A stretch of 64,000 nt of DNA from Glaciecola siphonariae (lineage in GTDB: Bacteria > Pseudomonadota > Gammaproteobacteria > Enterobacterales > Alteromonadaceae), in assembly GCF_042652645.1 (NCBI RefSeq), contig NZ_JBHSGU010000002.1, positions 620,001 through 684,000 on the forward strand, read 5' to 3'. The translations under genes were made by a program, and so were the position numbers. The notes under the pieces were generated by a model. It had not been told where the DNA came from. It searched no databases and saw only the letters and a list, made by a program, of their open reading frames with translations. Position 1 is the first letter of the stretch. Each line of letters begins with the position of its first letter. Below are positions 22,970 through 30,924 of the stretch, in pieces.

Positions 22970-23776
22970 ATGGCTTTTCAGTTTGACGGCGTAGGCTATA
23001 TTGCAATAAATGGTGCATTAAACACCAGTGGCGCTTTCAGAATTAGACTACCTGATTTTGAGTATCGAAACGGCAATTATATCATCATGCGCCGCGGCAG
23101 TACGGCAGGCGTTAACATATCTATAGAAACTGGTGGTAAAGTTGTAGCCCGAAACAGTTCGGCAAGGTTGGAAGTTGTTATACCCAACATCCAAGAAGGC
23201 GACTTAATCACCGGTTTTGATTTTGAACGAGCCGCAAACGACACTGCCACGTTAACCGCAAACGGTGTAAGCGCATCGGGCGCTTTTGCAGGTACTTACA
23301 TATTGCAAGGGTTTGGCGGATGGTCTAGCTCGTCAACTGAGTTGGTCTATGACGGGAAGTTTGAGGGCGGTCAAGCAATCATCACTGCTGCGGACGGGTA
23401 TTCAAAGACGTTTGATTTTACACCCGAGTCGGGCACAAACGTACAAGACGGGCAGGGCAACCAAACAGGCACGCTAGAGGGTTTTACAACGGGTGGTTTT
23501 GTCGCAAATAGTTCGGTCGTTCCGCCTGCAACCACTTCATCACTTATTCTTGATATTGACAATGACTTGCCTGCAAGTGGCAGTTTTCAAGTGTATGCGG
23601 TGAAGGTGTCTGATAAAACCACTCTATACCAAAGCACTGCATCATTTAATAACGGACAGGCAACATTAACTTTACCTATCACAAATTTCCCTGTTGGCAC
23701 GCAAGTGGATTGGTTTGTTATTGATGCCACTAATCAAAAGTGCGCAGGGGCTAGGCAGGCAACGGTGGCAAGCTAA
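22970..23776 (+). CDS. Beta-rich tail-fibre protein
   Basis: This encodes 268 residues with an AGAGGA Shine-Dalgarno. It starts FQFDGVGYIAINGALNTSG, similar to the start of lectin-like modules in the 892-residue protein downstream. It is beta-rich with Gly/Ser/Thr-rich loops and a C-terminal Ig-like segment (SSLILDIDNDLPASGSFQVY). It likely participates in carbohydrate recognition as a fibre subunit. It overlaps the next gene by one base. Confidence 0.5.
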   Translation: MAFQFDGVGYIAINGALNTSGAFRIRLPDFEYRNGNYIIMRRGSTAGVNISIETGGKVVARNSSARLEVVIPNIQEGDLITGFDFERAANDTATLTANGVSASGAFAGTYILQGFGGWSSSSTELVYDGKFEGGQAIITAADGYSKTFDFTPESGTNVQDGQGNQTGTLEGFTTGGFVANSSVVPPATTSSLILDIDNDLPASGSFQVYAVKVSDKTTLYQSTASFNNGQATLTLPITNFPVGTQVDWFVIDATNQKCAGARQATVAS

Positions 23777-26226
23777 TGGGATATAATTCATTCGGAGCGA
23801 CAAACACCTTTGAGGGTGCAGTGGGTCAAACGCCGCAACAGCCAAGCGGCACTCGGTATTTTCCTCGCGGTGGCAGTGTTGCGGGTTTAAATATCACGTT
23901 GGCCGCAGGCGAGAAACTAACGTTTCAGTTTATGGTCACGCATACTGATTCATTCTTAGAATTACTATCGGGCACAAACACGTCAATTCAAATCAATAAA
24001 GGTGATAGGACAGATGCCGCCGTGCGCTTTGTGGTTGGCGGAAATAGTACTTTTTTCCCTGCTGCGCAATTCTATTCACATGGTTGTTTTAATACGCTTG
24101 AGTTAACCGCCGGAACAGATCCAACTGATATTACCGTCACAATGAACGGTAACTCGCTTGGTACTAAATCAATTGGCAGCACAGGCATTTCAGTCAACAA
24201 TCTTGGTACTGGTGTTTATTTTGTACGCAGGCTTGCTTACTCGAATGCCAGTAATGTCGAGGTATTAGCATATGAATTTACTGAGTCGAGCGGCACAACT
24301 GCAAGCCCTTCTGTTGGTTCGGGCAACTTAACGTTTGCCACTGCACCAACGCGATATGAATTTACGCTGACAAATGGTGTGTGGGAATCAGACCCCAGCG
24401 GCTTTCCTGACGATGTGCGAATTAGAATACCAGACGATGCCGCGAAGTATCGCTCGGCACCATTGGGATTATCGGGCAACGTGACCTTTATTTGGGGCTA
24501 CGGTCAATCGCTCGGCAAAAATTTCTTAAACGGTGCGAACAATGAAAGGCGAGTGTTTTCAACCGTTCCTGATAGTTTTGCTTATTCCGGTGTTAACCCG
24601 CCACAGATGGCAAAGTATGCGCCGCGAATAGATTTAGCCGGAGCGGGTCATGCAGAGTTGACCATGCTCACTGATGCAACGACAAAACAATTTGTCTATG
24701 CCAATACCGCCAAATCTAGCTCTAGCCTTTTAGAGTTAAGCAAGGGTACAGATAGCTATGATGATTTTCTAGGGTCTACTGGTGAATTATCTAGCGCGGA
24801 CGGTGTTTTGCCTACTGGTTCGAATATAGAAGAGTTGTATTTCTTCTTTACCCACGGCGAAAAAGATACATCGGGCGAAACGTCATTATCTAATTATAAG
24901 CAACAAGCGTTGACGTTATTTGATGATGTCGTGTCGGATGCACGGACAGTGCTTAATAACGCTTCACTTTCTGTTACGATGATTTATACACAGGTAGGCA
25001 GAGCGACAAGCTACCGCGATATACAGCAAGCGCATTATGATTTAGCCAATAAGGACAACTTTATTTTTGCGGGTCCTCGATGGCCTTTAAATCAATACTA
25101 CAATGACAAATTAGACACCCCGCCGGACGGTGTTCATTTATCGCCGCTTGGATATGCCGTGCTTTCTGAAATGCACGCACAAGCGATTATTGATAGCAAC
25201 TGGCAACCGCTTACCACGAGTGCAGCAGTATCAGATATAGCGAACCAATCTCAAGTAGTAACGGTTTCGTGCAACGTGCAGACTTTGCCACTGAGAAAAT
25301 ACGATGATGTGACCGACCCTTCACTCGGTGTTTATTATGTAAACGCAACGGGTACAGAGTTTGGTGTTTCTGGAGTATCTTTTTCCGGCTCTAACATAAT
25401 TGTTGATACTGGTCGCACCGTTGAAGCGGGTGCAAAGATTCGCTTTGGTAGTACGAGCAGAAGTTCATCATTGCCGCTAATCAATATCATGGATTCTACC
25501 GAATGGCTTGGCGCTGATTCACGCCTTACGCTTTCACATGTTATGCCTATTCACGATGTCGTAATAGCACAGCAAGGTGAGAACACGCAGCCCACTGTTA
25601 ACCTATCAGGCCCCACAACTGCAACAAGCGGTCAGGTGCTCACCTTTACGGTTACGACTAATGACATTGACGGTGATGCGGTATCAGTTGCGCTGTCTGC
25701 GTCTAGCGGCGTTGTGCTATCTGCGATTACTAATGGCACGTTTACAGCGACGATGCCGACTGTATCTAGCGGTAATCAAAGCGTGACCATCACAGCTACA
25801 CCGAATGATGGTACTGAAAACGGTACGCCAGTTGAGCGAGCTGTTTTGGTGAGTGCTGTGGTCACTCCCTCTCAACCCCAGCAAGAATTTAATGTTGCAG
25901 CATCAACAAATGGAGAGATGGACTTGTTTTATCAGAATGTAGATAACGCCTTTGCTAGCGGCGTATTGGATAAAAACGGCGAATATGTAGACCTTTCAAT
26001 CTATGTTGGCGCTGAATACTGCATCTATGACCGATTAGGAAATAAGGATGTAGAGCTAACGCTTGGTAATGGGATTGTAAAGCAGGGTACAGACTTTGTT
26101 ATTCAAATATCAGACACCGCCATGGACTTTGCAGGACTTCGGCAGCATCAGTTGATAGCTGTCCGCGCTAACGGTCAGCGTGACCTGATATTTAAGCGTA
26201 GGTTAACGGTGGTGGAAACATGTTGA
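23776..26226 (+). CDS. Tail protein with SGNH/GDSL esterase-like domain
   Basis: This encodes 816 residues. Residues about 235-470 carry the blocks of SGNH hydrolases of the sialate O-acetylesterase (SASA) kind: nucleophile Ser245 in WGYGQSLG, HGEKD at 360-364 in place of the usual QGEsD, and D451/H454 in DGVHLSPLGY. The likely activity is removal of acetyl groups from host surface polysaccharide. An N-terminal LamG-like lectin domain (about 20-200) precedes it. An Ig/cadherin-like domain (about 600-690) and a short C-terminal domain follow. It is a good candidate for capsule- or exopolysaccharide-modifying tail enzyme. Confidence 0.75.
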   Translation: MGYNSFGATNTFEGAVGQTPQQPSGTRYFPRGGSVAGLNITLAAGEKLTFQFMVTHTDSFLELLSGTNTSIQINKGDRTDAAVRFVVGGNSTFFPAAQFYSHGCFNTLELTAGTDPTDITVTMNGNSLGTKSIGSTGISVNNLGTGVYFVRRLAYSNASNVEVLAYEFTESSGTTASPSVGSGNLTFATAPTRYEFTLTNGVWESDPSGFPDDVRIRIPDDAAKYRSAPLGLSGNVTFIWGYGQSLGKNFLNGANNERRVFSTVPDSFAYSGVNPPQMAKYAPRIDLAGAGHAELTMLTDATTKQFVYANTAKSSSSLLELSKGTDSYDDFLGSTGELSSADGVLPTGSNIEELYFFFTHGEKDTSGETSLSNYKQQALTLFDDVVSDARTVLNNASLSVTMIYTQVGRATSYRDIQQAHYDLANKDNFIFAGPRWPLNQYYNDKLDTPPDGVHLSPLGYAVLSEMHAQAIIDSNWQPLTTSAAVSDIANQSQVVTVSCNVQTLPLRKYDDVTDPSLGVYYVNATGTEFGVSGVSFSGSNIIVDTGRTVEAGAKIRFGSTSRSSSLPLINIMDSTEWLGADSRLTLSHVMPIHDVVIAQQGENTQPTVNLSGPTTATSGQVLTFTVTTNDIDGDAVSVALSASSGVVLSAITNGTFTATMPTVSSGNQSVTITATPNDGTENGTPVERAVLVSAVVTPSQPQQEFNVAASTNGEMDLFYQNVDNAFASGVLDKNGEYVDLSIYVGAEYCIYDRLGNKDVELTLGNGIVKQGTDFVIQISDTAMDFAGLRQHQLIAVRANGQRDLIFKRRLTVVETC

Positions 26227-26579
26227 GTTGGTTTAAGGCAAAGCTTTTACTTTTATCTGTGGCGCTCATTTGGGCGCTTTTTATTGTCTTTATGTCACCG
26301 CTGCAATTACCCGTGACGCTGCTTGCTATTCGTTACAAGAAAATGCGCAGGTATCGATATGGATTATGGATAGCTCAAGACCAGTTAGTGAACGCTATTC
26401 ATGCAGGCAACCCCGACGTAACCATATCGAGTAAGGTCGGCTACATGGCTCGCAAGGGAAGTAAAACAGCTTACGCAATGGCGAAGGTAATAGACGGTTT
26501 GTTCTACCTAGCGATAGGGCAGAAAAATCATTGTGATATATCAATTGAGACGGATGAAGAGCACTATGAGTTTAAGTAA
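26220..26579 (+). CDS. Small phage membrane protein of a conserved tail-region family
   Basis: This encodes 119 residues from ATG 26220 with a GGTGG Shine-Dalgarno. One TM segment (about 9-26, LLLLSVALIWALFIVFM) is followed by a basic patch (RYKKMRRYRYG) and a conserved-looking part LWIAQDQLVNAIHAGNPDVTISSKVG. I recall similar short proteins in the tail regions of many phages, but no function. A terminator-like hairpin (26262-26282) lies in its first 25 codons, and an in-frame ATG at 26292 follows it, so a shorter soluble form is possible. Confidence 0.6.
   Translation: MLSWFKAKLLLLSVALIWALFIVFMSPLQLPVTLLAIRYKKMRRYRYGLWIAQDQLVNAIHAGNPDVTISSKVGYMARKGSKTAYAMAKVIDGLFYLAIGQKNHCDISIETDEEHYEFK
26262..26282 (+). 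terminator. Terminator-like hairpin inside the 5' coding region
   Basis: GCGCTC (26262-26267) pairs with GGGCGC (26272-26277, one G-U) around ATTT and is followed by TTTTT. It lies inside a gene, so the transcript must pass it for the protein to be made. Confidence 0.5.
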
Positions 26580-27216
26580 ATTTGTAAAAAGCAAAACAGG
26601 CACACACGCACAGCTATTAGCGTTAGCGAAGGCTGAAACGGTCACTAACGGTAAGTTAATTCACCGCGATACGATGAACAGTCTATTGGCTAGTGCGGGT
26701 CTGTACGTTGCGTTCAAAGCTATGGCAGAAGATAGCACTAATCCATTTCAGAATTTGATTGCCGCATTTCTCGACTCGCAAGATTTTAACTTTATTCAGT
26801 CAAGCGCAACAGGTCAGCGACAGATTGCCGCACTTGACCAAATGATTTCTACAGGTGGTGATTTAGGTACCGCGTTAGGCGCATTAAAACCAGTGATTAT
26901 TAAGTTAGCTAACCCAACAGTGCCCGCCTTTCCTAGTGTCACATTGCATGACATACGCATTGCGCTAGGTGACGAGACACGTTTAAAACAGATTGGCGTG
27001 TTCGACGGCATTGCTAATATTACCGTAGACACAACCAAGAACGCAGGCTTTGAAGAGCATAGACCACAAGTGTATTTCAAGATTAACGGCATTTACGAGC
27101 GTCGCGCAGGGTTTGCACTAGTCGAAGAAAGTGGCGTGTATAACGCACAATGCCCTACGCCTAGTCGCAGTGTTGACGGTGTGTTTGTAGATGATAGCTA
27201 CGGTGTGGTGCTGTAA
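26566..27216 (+). CDS. Hypothetical tail-region protein
   Basis: This encodes 216 residues from ATG 26566; a GTG at 26533 would add 11. It overlaps the preceding gene by 14 bases. There is no TM or signal. The N-terminal part is helical (KFVKSKTGTHAQLLALAKAE) and a segment IIKLANPTVPAFPSVTLHDIRIALGD precedes a beta-rich C-terminus. I do not recognise a family. Because it sits between a membrane protein and a fibre protein, it is probably a fibre chaperone or structural component. Confidence 0.5.
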   Translation: MSLSKFVKSKTGTHAQLLALAKAETVTNGKLIHRDTMNSLLASAGLYVAFKAMAEDSTNPFQNLIAAFLDSQDFNFIQSSATGQRQIAALDQMISTGGDLGTALGALKPVIIKLANPTVPAFPSVTLHDIRIALGDETRLKQIGVFDGIANITVDTTKNAGFEEHRPQVYFKINGIYERRAGFALVEESGVYNAQCPTPSRSVDGVFVDDSYGVVL

Positions 27217-29894
27217 TGAGCGTTAAAGAGTTTATTCGCTTTGACGGAGTAGACGACCGCATAGATTTCCCTGCTTACACTATGCCTACGTCTGGTGTTT
27301 GGTTTGTTGAGTTTTCGTTTGTACCGTCTGATTTGCAGAAACGTTACGAGTCGATGCTTTACTTAAATCTAAACACTTTGCGTATATCTTCTAACTATGA
27401 TTTTGCAGGCGATAAAGGGTATATAAGTTTTAGTGCGCGTTCTACTTCGCCTGTAGACGAAAACGTAAACATGAACAGCTTTAATCTACCTAGCATTCAA
27501 GCAGGTAAACTGTGTTCCGCTAGGTTAGAATTTAACTTAGACACAGGCGTAATGAGCCTTACTGTAGATGGTGTTTTTGCGACGAGTGAAACATTTGATA
27601 GACCAGAAGATTTAAGAGGTCTTGAATTTCCTGTAGGTAAGGCTGATTTTGGTCGCGGATTCAATATCAGTGATAGATTTTTTGCCAGTGACCTCAAACA
27701 TATCAACATAAACAATCAACACGTTTACGATGCTAACGACTCACGCAACACTGACACGCTGTTATTCGATAGTGTTGGCGGTCAACATGCTACGTTAGTA
27801 AATGAGCCTACGTATGTGGATTATCAGGATGCTTGGTATTTAGAAGCAACATCAAATAATCAGTATATTTCAATTTCAAATGGCGTTGACATACTTACTG
27901 ATGTTGGCGATTACCTAGAGTTGACAATACAACCTAATGCAGATGCAGACATCCTTTTAACAGGGGTGGATACAAATAGTTTTGTTGTTTCGTTTCCTGC
28001 CAATAATAGCAGTAGACTTTTAGTTAGAGCGAACGGCACTGCTAACACCATAAATAACTCAGTGTCAGCCGACGATATTCTTATCACTATACGATTAGAA
28101 AAAAAATCTTCTACTGTTTTAAGTGTTAGTTCTACCGAATTACAAATGAGCCAAGATGTTACTTTTGCAGATTTAAGCTCTTTAAAGTTAAATCGTATTT
28201 TTAATGTCAGCTTCGGCTACACTGGCAAATTTTACAAGCTTGTAAACTACAACCAAGGCGCGATTCAGAATAGATACAACCCTACACTATCAAACGGCAC
28301 AGGTTTAATACTAGAGGACGAGATAGGCGGCAATGACGGTACGCTTGTTAATTTTCCCACTGACAACAGCCAGTGGGTTTATAGTCCTGTTGAGGTTCCC
28401 GATACACCGTCAACACCTACGTCTAGCGGTCTAACAGCGACGGTAGGCGGTGCAATCAGTTCAGTCTTACGCCCTGCGATAAGCAGTGTCATACAAAATG
28501 CTATCGGTGGGTCGGTGTCGGCAGTAGCACAAGCTGTACGTAGATACTTTACCTCGTTCAACCAGAATGCACAGTCACACATTACGCTGTCTAGTCCTAT
28601 AGAGCTTGATGGGGATTTTGAGATAGAAGTTCTGATTTACACACCGAATGTAATAGATGCACAAATGGTGCTTGGTAATTCTGGTGGAACTAATAATTGT
28701 ATATTTATTGCTAACGGTGATGTTCATTCGCGAGATACTACAGGCAGTACGTTAGTTACGAGTTCACCTGAGATATTACCTAATAAACTGACTAAAATTA
28801 AAGCAGTCAAAACAAACGGAAACATTGAGGTTTTTATTAATGATACTTCTGGTGCAAGCGGTTCGTTCGGCTCTTTAATTCTTAATCGGGTAGGTATTAG
28901 GCAAGCAACGTTTTTTCCATTCAAGGGCATCATAGCTGACCTTAAAATCTGGAAAGGCGGCGATAGAAACACAGGCATGCTCGTACTCGATATGCCGATT
29001 GATAAGCAGTACGAAAACTTAGGGTTGGTTGAGAATAAGAGTGCGGTATTGACTACTGTGCCTACCAACTTTTTTTCTTCGACTAGTCAAAGTACTTCTT
29101 TGGCTATCTCAGGCACGGCTAACTCTATTTCTATTAGTGCTGATGGTACAGAAAATTACCCTAGAGTTGCGTATGACGGTGTGTTAGAAGCGGGTAAAAC
29201 TTACTTAATTACAGCCACCGTGGATTTGCGACAAACAGGTAATCGTGTTTTCTTTACTGGCTCGAAACCAAGTACTCAAGACTTGCGTTTTAAGTTCCAC
29301 AACGTAGGTACGATAGAAACAAAAACTGAAATTATCCGCGCTAATCAGACTGAATTGCTTGTTTTTATAGACGAAAACATTGCCGACACAGAGCCGAACA
29401 CTGCGGCTTTGGTAACTAATGTGAGCATCAAAGAAATCCCCGCATTAACCCCAATCGGCACATTCAACAACATCACATTAGCTGACTCGCAAGAGTATAC
29501 GCAAGACAGTGATGGAAATTGGTTAGGTACGACTAACTATTGGGATGAAGATAATGTTGTTTCTCAAGGTTTAGAAACAGAAAAAGACGTACCAATTAAA
29601 GGTACTTATCGTATAAAAACACCTGACAGTGACATTTCTTTAGTAGAAGTTCCTAACGGAATGCCTGATATGAATTCGTCCTATAAGTTTGAAGTTACTA
29701 TCATAGAAAATAACGGCGGCTCTTTTTCTGTATCTGACACAATCAGCGGTGTAGCTGAGAACGGATTTACAGGTAAATTTGAAAAAGTTTTTATCCCTGC
29801 TTTTTACCCTACTATTAAGCTTAAACGACAAGCCCCGCCAGTAGACATTCAATTTAAGGGCGTATCAGTACGCGATTACCTCGAAGTTAATTAA
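27216..29894 (+). CDS. Large fibre protein with repeated LamG/concanavalin-like modules
   Basis: This encodes 892 residues. Three probable lectin modules are visible: at about 1-200 (FIRFDGVDDRIDFPAY start), 205-390 (YLEATSNNQYISISNGVDI) and 445-600 (RYFTSFNQNAQSHITLSSPI). Each has a beta-sandwich pattern that closes with a LKIW or KHININ-type strand. An alanine/serine-rich linker with SSVIQNAIGGSVSAVAQAV precedes the third. The C-terminal part (about 620-892) contains a further beta-sandwich. Such modules bind glycans, so this is a probable receptor-binding fibre. Confidence 0.65.
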   Translation: MSVKEFIRFDGVDDRIDFPAYTMPTSGVWFVEFSFVPSDLQKRYESMLYLNLNTLRISSNYDFAGDKGYISFSARSTSPVDENVNMNSFNLPSIQAGKLCSARLEFNLDTGVMSLTVDGVFATSETFDRPEDLRGLEFPVGKADFGRGFNISDRFFASDLKHININNQHVYDANDSRNTDTLLFDSVGGQHATLVNEPTYVDYQDAWYLEATSNNQYISISNGVDILTDVGDYLELTIQPNADADILLTGVDTNSFVVSFPANNSSRLLVRANGTANTINNSVSADDILITIRLEKKSSTVLSVSSTELQMSQDVTFADLSSLKLNRIFNVSFGYTGKFYKLVNYNQGAIQNRYNPTLSNGTGLILEDEIGGNDGTLVNFPTDNSQWVYSPVEVPDTPSTPTSSGLTATVGGAISSVLRPAISSVIQNAIGGSVSAVAQAVRRYFTSFNQNAQSHITLSSPIELDGDFEIEVLIYTPNVIDAQMVLGNSGGTNNCIFIANGDVHSRDTTGSTLVTSSPEILPNKLTKIKAVKTNGNIEVFINDTSGASGSFGSLILNRVGIRQATFFPFKGIIADLKIWKGGDRNTGMLVLDMPIDKQYENLGLVENKSAVLTTVPTNFFSSTSQSTSLAISGTANSISISADGTENYPRVAYDGVLEAGKTYLITATVDLRQTGNRVFFTGSKPSTQDLRFKFHNVGTIETKTEIIRANQTELLVFIDENIADTEPNTAALVTNVSIKEIPALTPIGTFNNITLADSQEYTQDSDGNWLGTTNYWDEDNVVSQGLETEKDVPIKGTYRIKTPDSDISLVEVPNGMPDMNSSYKFEVTIIENNGGSFSVSDTISGVAENGFTGKFEKVFIPAFYPTIKLKRQAPPVDIQFKGVSVRDYLEVN

Positions 29895-29908
29895 CATAGG
29901 AAAATACA

Positions 29909-30163
29909 ATGAAAGAACTAAGTCATTTAGAAGAATTTGCAACGCTAGTTCAAACTCGGCCTGAAACTATATTTCTGGAGCCTAATGGCGCCACTATAGA
30001 TTTGCAAATTCACACTACCGGTGAAAGTTGGCGCACCTTCAAGAGTTATACAGAAAATGATCTTGTCGAATTTAAACTTTCAAACAGCCTAAAAGTTAGA
30101 GCGTCATTTAGCGACAGTGGCGCAGCGGCGAAAGCCTTTATTACCAACGGGCAATATAAATAG
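29909..30163 (+). CDS. Short protein at the end of the fibre operon
   Basis: This encodes 84 residues with an AGGA Shine-Dalgarno, 14 bases after the fibre gene. It has an N-terminal helix (MKELSHLEEFATLVQTRP) and beta-strand-like rest (TIDLQIHTTGESWRTFKSY). No family recognised. It is the last forward-strand gene of the prophage. Confidence 0.5.
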   Translation: MKELSHLEEFATLVQTRPETIFLEPNGATIDLQIHTTGESWRTFKSYTENDLVEFKLSNSLKVRASFSDSGAAAKAFITNGQYK

Positions 30164-30182
30164 TGTCGCTCTCGCTCCGCTG

Positions 30183-30374
30183 TTATGGATAATGGCGGGG
30201 TATTGTATCGGCAGAGGTGTATGCGCTCCATTTAATTTCTGCTATTGCTATCTCCGATTCTATAATAAGACTAGCGATCCGAGTGGCGCGTTCAATTGGC
30301 GAAAGGTGCTTCATTTCATGAATAGAGAACGCATGCTCAAGCGCGTTCTTTCTTGCTAAATCTTCCATATTCAT
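30183..30374 (-). CDS. Small reverse-strand phage protein (second gene of a two-gene operon)
   Basis: This encodes 63 residues, read on the reverse strand from ATG 30374, preceded by a GAGGT Shine-Dalgarno that lies in the last codons of the upstream gene. The sequence is helical and rich in Ile/Ala/Glu (SPIERATRIASLIIESEIAIAE). No domain is recognised. A small reverse-strand operon at the end of the tail genes is typical for accessory (moron) genes expressed from the prophage. Confidence 0.55.
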   Translation of the reverse strand: MNMEDLARKNALEHAFSIHEMKHLSPIERATRIASLIIESEIAIAEIKWSAYTSADTIPRHYP

Positions 30375-30377
30375 AAA

Positions 30378-30572
30378 TTAAACCTCAGTCCGAATCTTTA
30401 CTTGATAATTGAACTGTTGAACATATGAGCGAATGCTAGTTGTTTCAAATTTTTCTATCTCAATCCTTGAGATGATTAAATCATTATATTTTTTTATAAC
30501 AGCATATATTGCGTCATTAATCTCAATCTCGGCCTGTTCCTTGCGTTTTATATAATCGTGTATTGCGCTCAT
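30378..30572 (-). CDS. Small reverse-strand phage protein (first gene of the pair)
   Basis: This encodes 64 residues from ATG 30572 with an AGGTG Shine-Dalgarno six bases upstream. It is a charged helical protein (DYIKRKEQAEIEINDAIYAV) without recognised motifs. It is three bases away from the next gene, so both share a transcript. A TGTGTA/TACACA palindrome lies at 30589-30603, directly upstream, where a promoter or operator would be expected. Confidence 0.55.
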   Translation of the reverse strand: MSAIHDYIKRKEQAEIEINDAIYAVIKKYNDLIISRIEIEKFETTSIRSYVQQFNYQVKIRTEV

Positions 30573-30588
30573 AATTCACCTATTTTGT

Positions 30589-30661
30589 TGTGTAATATAC
30601 ACATGGCTTACTTACGTAAATAAAGGCTTTAAAACTATACACGTATTACTCAATGTGTATA
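30589..30661 (-). promoter_or_regulatory. Palindromic operator cluster upstream of the reverse-strand pair
   Basis: TGTGTA-ATA-TACACA lies at 30589-30603, and the inverted pair TATACAC (30636-30642) / GTGTATA (30655-30661) lies 47 bp further out. All share a TGTGTA-type half-site. On the reverse strand a promoter can be placed there (TATATT as -10 inside the first palindrome). This suggests repression of the pair by a dimeric regulator, perhaps the RHH protein at 1068 or the phage repressor outside the window. Confidence 0.5.
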
Positions 30662-30690
30662 CAAAGCCATGTTTTTTATATGTTATCGTC

Positions 30691-30752
30691 CTGACTTGAA
30701 ATCAGACGAACGGTTAAACGTTCCGGGGGTTCGAATCCCTCACTCTCCGCCA
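30691..30752 (+). other. 3' fragment of tRNA-Ser(UGA): prophage right attachment site (attR)
   Basis: The fragment starts at the anticodon stem CTGA-CTTGAAA-TCAG (anticodon TGA) and continues through the long variable arm (GAACG/CGTTC), T arm with TTCGAAT, and the 3' acceptor strand ACTCTCC-G-CCA. The matching 5' half (GGAGAGT) is absent; AT-rich phage DNA precedes it. This is the displaced tRNA end left by integrase-mediated insertion. The complete tRNA should be at attL, off the left edge. Confidence 0.9.
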
Positions 30753-30762
30753 AACAATGAAA

Positions 30763-30785
30763 GCCCGCCTCGTGCGGGTTTTTTT
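30763..30785 (+). terminator. Original terminator of the tRNA-Ser gene
   Basis: CCCGC (30764-30768) pairs with GCGGG (30774-30778) around CTCGT, followed by seven T. It lies 11 bases after the CCA of the displaced tRNA end, so it is host sequence and marks the host side of attR. Confidence 0.85.
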
Positions 30786-30924
30786 GTGCTTTGTTTTTTC
30801 TCCATTACTATCTTTCTTTTTTCCAGTCCAAATTTGTATTGCTTTGTTGTACCGGCCTTTCTATTTACTTACACTCTTTTACAAACATTTAACATGCATT
30901 ACCGTAATAAAAGGTGAGTGAACA

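Larger units (their letters stand above)
1..30752. mobile_element. Lambda-type siphophage prophage (right part, ends at attR)
   Basis: Gene order follows the lambda late map: Q-like end, lysis genes, Nu1, A, W, B, C/Nu3, D, E, FI/FII-like, U, V-like, G/GT, H, M/L-like, J, then fibre genes. The right boundary is a 3' fragment of tRNA-Ser at 30691-30752, followed by the tRNA terminator and host genes. The early region (integrase, repressor, replication) and attL are off the left edge. The structural genes I checked are full length without frame disruption, so the late region looks intact. Whether the prophage is inducible cannot be judged from here. Confidence 0.95.

Noticed and set aside
22503..23018. 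171-codon reverse frame rich in Gly and Ser
   Set aside because: It is the antisense of the Pro-Glu-rich end of the 20833 gene; the low complexity explains its openness.
30669..30917. Forward open frame across the tRNA-Ser fragment and its terminator
   Set aside because: It reads through a tRNA fragment and an intrinsic terminator and has no ribosome site.
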